A stretch of 64,000 bases of DNA, from the NCBI GenBank assembly GCA_018816345.1, contig JAHIWG010000173.1:1-64000 (forward strand), read 5' to 3'. The DNA is from Spirochaetota bacterium (GTDB taxonomy: Bacteria; Spirochaetota; Spirochaetia; Treponematales; UBA12059). Position numbers and translations under genes: made by a program. Below the pieces are notes generated by a model, which made no database searches, was not told the DNA's origin, and saw only the letters and a list, made by a program, of their open reading frames with translations. Of the stretch, positions 44,026-51,662 are shown one piece after another; within the stretch, counting starts at the first letter, position 1, and the number at the start of each line of letters is the position of its first letter.

Positions 44026-45121
44026 ATATCTTCCAGTCCGCGCGCTTGAAGCATACCGACTTCGAGGCGTCCCAGCCGATCCGCACGCGGTCGCCGGCGC
44101 GGATATGGTCGAACTGCTTGGTCTGAGGCAGGGCGACCACGAGCTCGTCCGCGAAGCCATCGGGAGTAACGAGGAGCCTGCTATTGCCTCCGTCGAAGAG
44201 TATCGCCTTGACCGCCGCGGGCATCACGTTGAGCTCCTGCTTCGCCTCGACTGGATTGATGACGAGCGACTCGGGTCTCACGAACAGGTCGTAGGCGTCC
44301 CCGCCCGACAGGTCGAAGGCGCCGTCCACCTTGAAATCCATGCCGTTGCCGTACCTCGCGAAGAAACCGCCCCGCTCGTCCTTGTGCATGACGGCGCGCA
44401 GCTTGTTATTGTTGCCCACGAACTGCGCGACGAACGACGAGGCGGGATTATGGTAGAGCTCCTGCGGCGTCCCTATCTGCTCGAAGCGCCCGGCGTTCAT
44501 GACCGCGACCGCGTCGCTCATGACCATGGCCTCCGATTGGTCGTGGGTGATATATACGAAGGTAGTCCCGACCTGGGCCTGCAGCTTCTTCAGCTCGACC
44601 TTCATGTGCTCCCGCAGCTTGGCGTCGAGGGCGCCGAGAGGCTCGTCGAGGAGCAGGACCGTAGGATCGAGGACCAGGCACCTGGCTATGGCGATACGCT
44701 GCCTCTGGCCGCCAGAGAGCTGGTCTATCGTCTTCTTGCCCGCGCCGGGGAGCCCTACCCGCTCGAGCAGACCGTTTACCTTCTTAGCGATCGCGGGCGA
44801 CTTCTCGCCCCGCCGCCTGAGCCCGAACGCTATGTTCTCATAGACGTTCATCATCGGGAAGAGGGCGAGATTCTGGAATACCAGGTTGACGGGACGCTTG
44901 TTCGGTTCCACGTCCGTCATATCCTGGCCTCGCAGCTCGATGGTACCGCCGCTCTGCTCGTAGAAACCGGCTATCATACGGAGGAGCGTCGTCTTCCCGC
45001 ATCCCGAGGGGCCGAGTATGGAGAAGAACTTGCCGTCCTCCACCGAGAGGGACACGTCGTCCACCGCGACGAAGTCCCCGAAGCGCTTCGTTACATTCTT
45101 TACGGATAACGCGATCTGCAT
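44012..45121 (-). CDS. potA: Polyamine-type ABC transporter ATPase (PotA), system 1
   Basis: A 369-aa ATPase, the usual PotA length. Walker A is GPSGCGKTT (37-45), signature LSGGQRQRIAIARC, Walker [13 protein letters not shown], then a C-terminal TOBE regulatory domain (about 280-369). It drives the PotB/PotC channel from the cytoplasm. It is separated from the binding-protein gene upstream by a 95-base gap with hairpins. The site before ATG 45121 is weak, so it may depend on the upstream gene. Confidence 0.93.
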   Translation of the reverse strand: MQIALSVKNVTKRFGDFVAVDDVSLSVEDGKFFSILGPSGCGKTTLLRMIAGFYEQSGGTIELRGQDMTDVEPNKRPVNLVFQNLALFPMMNVYENIAFGLRRRGEKSPAIAKKVNGLLERVGLPGAGKKTIDQLSGGQRQRIAIARCLVLDPTVLLLDEPLGALDAKLREHMKVELKKLQAQVGTTFVYITHDQSEAMVMSDAVAVMNAGRFEQIGTPQELYHNPASSFVAQFVGNNNKLRAVMHKDERGGFFARYGNGMDFKVDGAFDLSGGDAYDLFVRPESLVINPVEAKQELNVMPAAVKAILFDGGNSRLLVTPDGFADELVVALPQTKQFDHIRAGDRVRIGWDASKSVCFKRADWKIYDDE

Positions 45122-45137
45122 GGCGTAGGCACCTACT

Positions 45138-45196
45138 GGCCGGATCCGCTCCGGCCCGATCAAGCGATAAGGCCGGCAGCGCTGCGGCCGCCGGCC
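45138..45196 (-). terminator. Hairpins between potD and potA of system 1
   Basis: Two stems lie after the binding-protein gene: ggccgga (45138-45144) with tccggcc (45150-45156), and ggccggc (45171-45177) with gccggcc (45190-45196). They match the pattern seen after the two sugar-binding-protein genes and probably lower downstream expression or protect the mRNA. Confidence 0.5.
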
Positions 45197-45216
45197 ATTA
45201 ATACCGGAATTCAGGA

Positions 45217-46302
45217 TTAGCGGGAGGCCTTTACCCTGTCGAGCGTCTTGCCCTCGAGCTCCTCTATCCCGACGGGGACGGTGGGATACCAGTTGATCTT
45301 GGCGAGTACCGCTGGAGGCAGGCCGCGGGTGAAGTTGGCCGCGATCTCCGGATTGAGGAATTTGACCGCGTCCTTGGAGGCGGTACCGTAGGTCTCGCGA
45401 TTGGTGAAGAAGGCGGCGTTCTCCGGGCGGAGCATGAAGTTTATCCATTTATACGCGCCGGAGACGTTCTCGGACTGGGACGGGATGGCGAAGGTGTCCA
45501 CCCAGGCGAGCGCTCCGCTCGAGGGCGCTATATAGTCGATATTCGGGTTCTCCGCGTGCAGCTTCCAGCCGGCCTGCTCCCAGGCGGAGGCGGCCCATAC
45601 CTCCTCGGACCTGAGGAGCTGGAGCAGCTGGTCGCCGTTGTCCCAGTAGGTCTTGACCGCGGGCTTGCCGGCGATAAGCAGCTTCTCCATGTCGTCGAGG
45701 AAAGCCTGGTACTTGACGGGGTCGGAATACAGGTCGAAGGGCTTGTAGCCGTGCGAGAAACCCATGCCGATGAGCGTCGGTCTCTTCAGGCGGTACGAGA
45801 CGCGGCCCGCGTACTTGGGATCGAGGAGGTCCTTGAAGTCCTTGATGCCGGGGGCCTTGGCCGTGTTCACGACGAGCCCCTCCGTCCCGTAGACGTGGGG
45901 CACCGCGTACGACTTGCCGCCCACCAGTGTGTTCTTCTTGACAGCGGCCAGGAGGGACGGGTCTATCTGGGCTATGTCCAGCTTGGAGTAGTCGATGGGC
46001 TGGTAGATGCCGTACTGCTCGACGACCGAGGATATCCTGTCCTGCGAGGGCTGGACGAGGTCGAAGCCGCCACCGCGGGTCGCCCTGAGCTTGGAGATCA
46101 TCTCCTCGTTGTTGCTAAGGGTGACCTCGACCGCGATGCCGGTCTCGGCGGTGAATTTGTCGATCAGCTCCTGCGGGGCGTACCCGGACCAGGTCATGAT
46201 GCGTAAGACCTTGTTCTCGGCCTTGGCTTCCTTCGAGCCGACCCCAAACGCCATCCCCGCGCATAGCGCCAGGACCCCGATCGCGAGTATTACCTTTTTC
46301 AT
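45217..46302 (-). CDS. potD: Polyamine-type binding protein (PotD), system 1
   Basis: A 361-aa periplasmic binding protein with signal peptide (about 1-20). The N-terminal sequence MTWSGYAPQELIDKFTAETGIAVEVT is typical of PotD/PotF. It is the first gene of the operon, with gaggag 6 bases before ATG 46302 and a clear promoter upstream. Binding residues cannot be assigned with confidence. Confidence 0.9.
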   Translation of the reverse strand: MKKVILAIGVLALCAGMAFGVGSKEAKAENKVLRIMTWSGYAPQELIDKFTAETGIAVEVTLSNNEEMISKLRATRGGGFDLVQPSQDRISSVVEQYGIYQPIDYSKLDIAQIDPSLLAAVKKNTLVGGKSYAVPHVYGTEGLVVNTAKAPGIKDFKDLLDPKYAGRVSYRLKRPTLIGMGFSHGYKPFDLYSDPVKYQAFLDDMEKLLIAGKPAVKTYWDNGDQLLQLLRSEEVWAASAWEQAGWKLHAENPNIDYIAPSSGALAWVDTFAIPSQSENVSGAYKWINFMLRPENAAFFTNRETYGTASKDAVKFLNPEIAANFTRGLPPAVLAKINWYPTVPVGIEELEGKTLDRVKASR

Positions 46303-46455
46303 CCAGAACTCCTCATCGCTATGAGCGAATTGCAGTCCGGTTGCCAGCGGTATAACGATGATGAAAGGCTCGCAGGGGGCGCCGACCTCGGGCTCAGACC
46401 TCCAGATCGCAATCCGACTCGGTAATTGAAAAAACGGCAACGCCGTATCGCACCC

Positions 46456-46485
46456 AGTATCAACCCGCTTCGTACGAGCTGTCAA
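46456..46485 (-). promoter_or_regulatory. Promoter of Pot operon 1
   Basis: Minus-strand TTGACA (complement of 46480-46485), an 18-base spacer and GATACT (complement of 46456-46461), upstream of the potD gene. The leader is about 150 bases. Confidence 0.55.
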
Positions 46486-46512
46486 ATAATTACTGAGCGC
46501 GACGGCGTCGCT

Positions 46513-46586
46513 CGCCGGCGCCGGCGGGCGGGCGCGGGCGGGCGCCGGCGGGCGGGCGCCGGCCGGCGGGCGGGCGCGGGCGCCGC
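46513..46586. other. 74-bp pure G/C tract with G-quadruplex motifs
   Basis: No A or T occurs from 46513 to 46586, ending directly at the stop codon of the second PotD (46587-46589). On the plus strand 46526-46542 is a perfect G3-N1-G3-N3-G3-N1-G3 quadruplex pattern. A second set of five G3 runs lies at 46550-46580. The plus strand is the template for the minus-strand Pot genes, so it could act as a polymerase block at the end of operon 2. It contains repeated ggcgggcgggcgc-like units. Confidence 0.8.
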
Positions 46587-47618
46587 TTAGTTGCCTACGC
46601 GGATCCGCCTCCAGGCGTCGTTGTACAGCTTGAGCGTCTCCTGGCCAAGGTCTTCCTTGAATTCGCTATTGGCGAGGTCGTCGAAGCTGTAGTTCGGCTT
46701 AACCTTCATGAGGAGGCGGCCGGGCACGTTGGGAGAGGGCAGCATCAGGTAATCCGAGACGCGCGCCGCGATGTCCGGCCTCAGCATGTAGTCGATGAAT
46801 TTATGCGCCTGCGCGGCGTTCTTCGCGCCCTTCATGACGCAGAAGCTGTCCATGTACATGGGCGTGCCTTCCTTCGGGAAGAAGAAATCGACCTCGCCGC
46901 GCCTGTCCTCCGGGTACTCTATGAAGACGTTCTCCGCGTAGCCCTGGACTACCCAGAATTCGCCGGCGGCGAAGCCCTTGGAGAACGACTCGGCGTCGAA
47001 CTTGACGAGGTTGGGCTTCCAGCGCTCGACGACCAGGCGGGCCTCCTCGACGTGGGCCGGGTCGGGGTCGTTCACCGAGTAGCCGAGCGACTTGAGCGCG
47101 GCTCCAAGCACCTCGCGCATATCGTCGAGCATCGTCATGCGGCCCTTCAGGTCGGCCCTGTCGAAGACGCTCCAGCTATGCTCGTAGCCCGAGACCCTGG
47201 TCTTGTTCACCGAGACGCCCGCCGCGGCCATCATGAAGGGCACGCTGTATCGGTTCCCCTTGTCGAAGCCTATGCGCGCTATCGCCGCCGGGTCGACGTT
47301 GGCGAGGTTAGGGACCAGCGCCTTGTCTATCGGCTCCAGGAGCCCCTCGGCGATCATGATCGACACGTAGTCGCCGGACGGGACTACTATGTCGTAGCCG
47401 GAGCCGCCCGCGACTATCTTATTGTACATCTCCTCGTTAGACGCGTACGCGTCGACGACGACCTGTATGCCCGTCTCCTTGGTGAAATCCTCGATGACGT
47501 CCTCGGGGATATAGTACATCCAGTTGAACAGGTATAGCTTCTCCGCCTTCCCGCCGCAGGACGACAGGGAGAGGGCCGCGACGGCGGCGAGGGCCGCCGA
47601 TACGATTCGCTTATTCAT
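46587..47618 (-). CDS. potD: Polyamine-type binding lipoprotein (PotD), system 2
   Basis: A 343-aa binding protein with a lipobox (LSSC, Cys21), unlike the system 1 protein, which has no such Cys. YLFNWMYYIPEDVIEDFTKETGIQVVVD is typical of PotD. It is the last gene of system 2 (A-B-C-D order), 51 bases after potC and preceded by a small stem (47637-47656). The pure G/C tract follows its stop. Confidence 0.9.
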   Translation of the reverse strand: MNKRIVSAALAAVAALSLSSCGGKAEKLYLFNWMYYIPEDVIEDFTKETGIQVVVDAYASNEEMYNKIVAGGSGYDIVVPSGDYVSIMIAEGLLEPIDKALVPNLANVDPAAIARIGFDKGNRYSVPFMMAAAGVSVNKTRVSGYEHSWSVFDRADLKGRMTMLDDMREVLGAALKSLGYSVNDPDPAHVEEARLVVERWKPNLVKFDAESFSKGFAAGEFWVVQGYAENVFIEYPEDRRGEVDFFFPKEGTPMYMDSFCVMKGAKNAAQAHKFIDYMLRPDIAARVSDYLMLPSPNVPGRLLMKVKPNYSFDDLANSEFKEDLGQETLKLYNDAWRRIRVGN

Positions 47619-47669
47619 AGTTCGTCTCCTCGTGAAGGGCCTCGCCAGGGAGGCCCGGGTGTCGCGCGC

Positions 47670-48449
47670 CTATTTGGCCGCGATGTACTTCAGGAAATTC
47701 CTCGTCGACCAGGTCAGGGCGACGGTGCCCAGGATCATCACCACGGAAAGCGCGTTTATCACGGGCGAGACGCCGAAGCGTATCGCGGAGTACACGTACA
47801 GGGGCAGGGTCGTAGCCCCGGGGCCGGTGACGAAGAAGGTGATCACGAAATCCTCTAGCGACAGGGTCACCGCCGTCAGGAAGCCCGAGATGATGCCCGG
47901 CATCGATATGGGCAGTATCACCTTGAGCAGGGTCTGGGTCTCGCTGGCGCCCAGGTCGCGCGCCGCCTCGATGATGGAGAAGTCGAACTCCTCAAGCCTC
48001 GCCAGCACCAGCAGGAACACGAACGGCAGGTTGAACGATACGTGGGCCACGAATACGGTGAAGAGGCTGAGCTTGAGCCCTATCCCGGAGAAGAAGACGA
48101 GCAGGGACACGCCGATGATTATCTCGGGGAGTATCATCGGGAGGAACGTAATAGTCCGCAGGTACTTCCGGAGCCTGAACTTGTACCAGTTGACGGCGAC
48201 CGCGCCGAGCGTGCCTATCATCGTCGCGACGAGGGCCGAGGATAGGGCCACGATGACGCTATTACCGAACGCGCGCCAGAGCTGGGGCGAGTCGGTGAAC
48301 AGCTTCACGTACCAGCGGAGCGAGAACCCGGTCCAGCTACCCGACTTGGACTCGTTGAACGAGTACAGGACGAGCACGAGGAGGGGCAGGGACAGGAACA
48401 CGATCGTGCCTATGAACACGGCCTTGGAGAAGCTCGAGCGCTTCCTCAT
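47670..48449 (-). CDS. potC: Polyamine-type ABC permease (PotC), system 2
   Basis: A 259-aa permease with six membrane segments and coupling loop IEAARDLGASETQTLLKVILP. The start overlaps the PotB stop by 4 bases (ATGA). This is the classical PotC length. Confidence 0.9.
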   Translation of the reverse strand: MRKRSSFSKAVFIGTIVFLSLPLLVLVLYSFNESKSGSWTGFSLRWYVKLFTDSPQLWRAFGNSVIVALSSALVATMIGTLGAVAVNWYKFRLRKYLRTITFLPMILPEIIIGVSLLVFFSGIGLKLSLFTVFVAHVSFNLPFVFLLVLARLEEFDFSIIEAARDLGASETQTLLKVILPISMPGIISGFLTAVTLSLEDFVITFFVTGPGATTLPLYVYSAIRFGVSPVINALSVVMILGTVALTWSTRNFLKYIAAK

Positions 48450-49396
48450 CTTGAGCCCCCTATCGCCTGGGCCCCGTACGCGGCCGCGGACGAGGCCTCC
48501 GGCACGGGTTTCTCCCCGTCGCCCGAGCCGCCCAGGACACTCGTCCCGTTGGCGCGGAGGAGGAGGAGCACGCCCATGGTCGTCACGAGGGTGATCACGA
48601 GGGATATGGCCGAGGCCAGCGGCCAGTCTCGGCTCTTCGTCAGCTCGTCGGCTATGAGGTTGCCCAGCATGTACGAGTCAGTGCCTCCGACCAGCAGCGG
48701 GACGGCGTACGCGCCGAAGATAGGGATGAAGGTAAAGAGGAAAGCCGTCAGTATCCCGCCCTTGATATTGGGGAGGAGCACCTTGTTGATAGCGCCTAGC
48801 TTGCTCGCCCCGAGGTCGCGGGCCGCCTCGAGCAGGGAGAAATCGAACTTGTCTATGGTCGAGTACAGCGGGAGTATCGCGTACGGCAGGTAGGTATAGA
48901 CCAGCACCAGCATCACCGCGCCCCGGTTATAGAGGAAGCGCACGCTCTGCCTCGCCAGGCCCGTCGCTATAAGCAGGTCGTTGAGGAAGCCCTCGTTGCC
49001 CAGGATCGCGATCCACGCGTAGATGCGGATGAGGAAGTTGGTCCAGAACGGTATCATCACGAGCATGAGGAGCAGGGTCTGCCGGGAGCTCCTGGCCATG
49101 TAGTAGCCGCAGGGCACCGCGATGAGCATCGTGACGGCGGTGGCGCCTATGGCGACGACGATGGTATTGAGCGTAACGCGCGCGAAGCTCGGGTTGGCTA
49201 TGGCGCGGTAGGCGTCGAGCGTAGGCTTCCACTCCACGCCGCCCCGCGGGCCGGGCGTCAGGAAGCTGTACGCGACGATAATCGCGAGCGGCGCGAGGAA
49301 GAACACCGTGAGCCAGAATAGCGACGGGGCGGCGTACAGCCCGCCGGGCGAGCCGGCCCCGCCTGCAGCTCCGGCCCGACCGGGGGAGCGCTTCAT
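48446..49396 (-). CDS. potB: Polyamine-type ABC permease (PotB), system 2
   Basis: A 316-aa permease with a Gly/Ala-rich N-terminal extension (about 1-20) before the first membrane segment (LFWLTVFFLAPLAIIVAYSF), and a coupling loop LEAARDLGASKLGAINKVLLP. The start overlaps the PotA stop by 4 bases. The C terminus has an extra 25-residue tail. Confidence 0.9.
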   Translation of the reverse strand: MKRSPGRAGAAGGAGSPGGLYAAPSLFWLTVFFLAPLAIIVAYSFLTPGPRGGVEWKPTLDAYRAIANPSFARVTLNTIVVAIGATAVTMLIAVPCGYYMARSSRQTLLLMLVMIPFWTNFLIRIYAWIAILGNEGFLNDLLIATGLARQSVRFLYNRGAVMLVLVYTYLPYAILPLYSTIDKFDFSLLEAARDLGASKLGAINKVLLPNIKGGILTAFLFTFIPIFGAYAVPLLVGGTDSYMLGNLIADELTKSRDWPLASAISLVITLVTTMGVLLLLRANGTSVLGGSGDGEKPVPEASSAAAYGAQAIGGSR

Positions 49397-50529
49397 CGCT
49401 TGACCTCGACCAGGTACGCGTCCTCGGCGCTGAAGGAAAGCCAGACCGAATCCTTCCAGGCTATCTCCGGCCCCTCGTCGGACCAGTCGGCGTGCTGCTT
49501 GATCACCTTGAGGACCTGGCCGGACGGCGTGCGCACGTAGAACTTGCTCTGGAATCCCGAGTAGATGGGCTCGTCGACTACGCCGGACACGGCGTTGATG
49601 CCGTTCCGGGAGGAGCGCGGCTCCTCGAGGCCGATGCGTATCTTCTCTGGGCGTATGGTCCAGCTTACGCGGGATCCGACGGGAGGGGGCTCGGTCGCCG
49701 TCACCTTGATGATCCCGAAGCCCTCGACCGACAGCTCTACCGTCTCGCCGGACACCGAGACGACGTCCGCCTCGTACAGGTTCGTCTCGCCTATGAACTT
49801 GGCCACGAAATCCGTGGCCGGGGCCTCGTATATCTCCTGCGGCGTCCCGATCTGGAGCACCTCGCCGGCGTTCATCACGGCGATACGGTCGGAGACGGAC
49901 AGGGCCTCCTGCTGGTCGTGGGTCACGTAGATGAAGGTGATGCCTATCTTGTCGTGGATGGAGTCGAGCTCTATGAGCATGTGCTGGCGGAGCTTGGCGT
50001 CCAGGGCCGACAGGGGCTCGTCGAGGAGGAGCACCGACGGCTCGTTGATGAGCGCGCGCGCTATGGCGACGCGCTGCTTCTGGCCGCCGGACAGCTGGGA
50101 AGGCTTCTTCTTGGCGTGGGCCTGGAGCTCGACGAGCTGGAGGTAATCGGCCACCTTAGCCCGTATCTCGGATTCCGGGGCCTTCTTAAGCCGCATGGAG
50201 AACGCTACGTTCTCGAACACCGAAAGGTGCGGGAACAACGCGTAATTCTGGAATACGGTATTAACGTGCCTGCCGTCGGGCGGAAGGGACAGTACGTCGC
50301 GGCCGTCGAGGAGGACCGCGCCGCTCTCCGGGCTCTCGAAGCCCGCGAGGATCCGCAGCAAGGTCGTCTTGCCGCAGCCGGATGGACCCAAGAGCGAGAA
50401 GAACTCGCCCTTCTTGATTCCAATGCTAACATCGTCCAGCGCCTTGAAATCGCCGAACGACTTGCGTACGTGCTCAATGACTACGTCGCTCCCTTTCACC
50501 GTCTTTTGCTTTGCCCCTCCGTATTCCAT
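49393..50529 (-). CDS. potA: Polyamine-type ABC transporter ATPase (PotA), system 2
   Basis: A 378-aa ATPase: Walker [10 protein letters not shown] (48-56), signature [14 protein letters not shown], Walker [17 protein letters not shown] domain at the C terminus. It is first in operon 2. ATG 50529 has aaagg 7 bases upstream; ATG 50544 is an alternative. The upstream region carries a long inverted repeat. Confidence 0.93.
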   Translation of the reverse strand: MEYGGAKQKTVKGSDVVIEHVRKSFGDFKALDDVSIGIKKGEFFSLLGPSGCGKTTLLRILAGFESPESGAVLLDGRDVLSLPPDGRHVNTVFQNYALFPHLSVFENVAFSMRLKKAPESEIRAKVADYLQLVELQAHAKKKPSQLSGGQKQRVAIARALINEPSVLLLDEPLSALDAKLRQHMLIELDSIHDKIGITFIYVTHDQQEALSVSDRIAVMNAGEVLQIGTPQEIYEAPATDFVAKFIGETNLYEADVVSVSGETVELSVEGFGIIKVTATEPPPVGSRVSWTIRPEKIRIGLEEPRSSRNGINAVSGVVDEPIYSGFQSKFYVRTPSGQVLKVIKQHADWSDEGPEIAWKDSVWLSFSAEDAYLVEVKR

Positions 50530-50639
50530 GATGCCGCCTTTCATGGCGGCCGTTTCCGGGTGCCGATACCGGTCCGGGGCGGAATTCGATCCGCCTTGCT
50601 TTACTAATCGAGCGCACAATGGGGCATTAATGGCCACCG

Positions 50640-50731
50640 TGTCAATCGGCAAGCGGCCGATCGCATGCACTGTTTATACGACGCTTATGCACTTTTCCAT
50701 GCATATTATTCACGCGGCATGCAATCGGCCG
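50640..50731. promoter_or_regulatory. Divergent control region with 15-bp inverted repeat
   Basis: Between Pot operon 2 and mazG, the arms cggccgatcgcatgc (50654-50668) and gcatgcaatcggccg (50717-50731) are complementary at 14 of 15 positions around an AT-rich 48-base spacer. A minus-strand TTGACA (complement of 50640-50645) lies just outside the left arm and could be the -35 of the Pot operon, though the -10 is unclear. The repeat could bind a dimeric regulator or form a long stem. Confidence 0.5.
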
Positions 50732-50800
50732 ATCGCGGGCGCGGCGGAAGGCCGGCCCGGCGGTCTTGCCTAAGAGGGCGGCCGTCGGCAGAATGTCGGC

Positions 50801-51634
50801 ATGAACGTTACGAGCGATCCCAAGGAAGCCTTCGGGCGCCTCTACGATATCTTCGTGCGCCTGCGCTCGCCCGAGGGCTGCCCCTGGGACAGGGAGCAGA
50901 CGCCCGCGAGCATACGCGGCAACCTCATAGAGGAGGCCTACGAGTGCGTCGAGGCGATTAACGACGGCGATATCGAGCACGTCAAGGAAGAGATAGGCGA
51001 CGTCATCCTGGTGGCCACCATGATGGCCGTCATCTACGAGGAATCCGGCGCCTTCACGACCGCCGAGGCCCTCGACACGATATCGGAGAAGCTCGTGCGC
51101 CGCCATCCTCACGTCTTCGCGGACGCCGAGGCGGGCACCCCGGACGCGGTGCTCAGGCAATGGAACGACATCAAGGAGAACGTCGAGGGCAGGCGCAGGA
51201 AGGACTCGGTCCTCGACTCCGTTTCCAAGGCTATGCCCCCCCTCGAGCGCGCCTACAGGCTCCAGAAGGCCGCCGCCAAGGTCGGTTTCGACTGGCCCGA
51301 CCCGACGGGCCCCTGGGACAAGCTCGAGGAGGAGCTGCGCGAGTCGAGGGAGGCCTGCGTCGCCATCGAGGCCAAGGCCGCCTCCGGCGGCGACGACTCG
51401 GCCGAGCGGGCGGCCCTCGAGGACGAGCTGGGCGATCTCTTCTTCTCACTCGTCAACGTGGCGCGCAAGCACCGCGTCGATCCCGCCATCGCGATGCACA
51501 GGGCCGTCGAGAAGTTCAGCTCCCGCTTCAGGCACGTGGAGAAGCGAATGGCCGCCGCCGGCGAGAAGATGGAGCATGGCAAGCTGGAGATGATGGACAG
51601 GTATTGGGACGAGGCCAAAGAAGCCGGCCGGTAG
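50801..51634 (+). CDS. mazG: Nucleoside triphosphate pyrophosphohydrolase MazG
   Basis: A 277-aa all-helical NTP pyrophosphatase that hydrolyses (d)NTPs to monophosphates and pyrophosphate. The first MazG domain holds CPWDREQT and the metal-binding EEAYECVEAI/EEIGDVIL motifs; the second has EDELGDLFFSLVNVAR. Two-domain length is typical. The ribosome binding site is weak. It is alone, divergent from Pot operon 2. Confidence 0.93.
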   Translation: MNVTSDPKEAFGRLYDIFVRLRSPEGCPWDREQTPASIRGNLIEEAYECVEAINDGDIEHVKEEIGDVILVATMMAVIYEESGAFTTAEALDTISEKLVRRHPHVFADAEAGTPDAVLRQWNDIKENVEGRRRKDSVLDSVSKAMPPLERAYRLQKAAAKVGFDWPDPTGPWDKLEEELRESREACVAIEAKAASGGDDSAERAALEDELGDLFFSLVNVARKHRVDPAIAMHRAVEKFSSRFRHVEKRMAAAGEKMEHGKLEMMDRYWDEAKEAGR

Positions 51635-51662
51635 CCGCCTATCGGCTCCCGGCCTCGTAGGG

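Noticed and set aside
46303-46586. A riboswitch upstream of potD
   Set aside because: The leader is long, but I could not fold it into any known riboswitch pattern; only a promoter and the G/C tract are evident.
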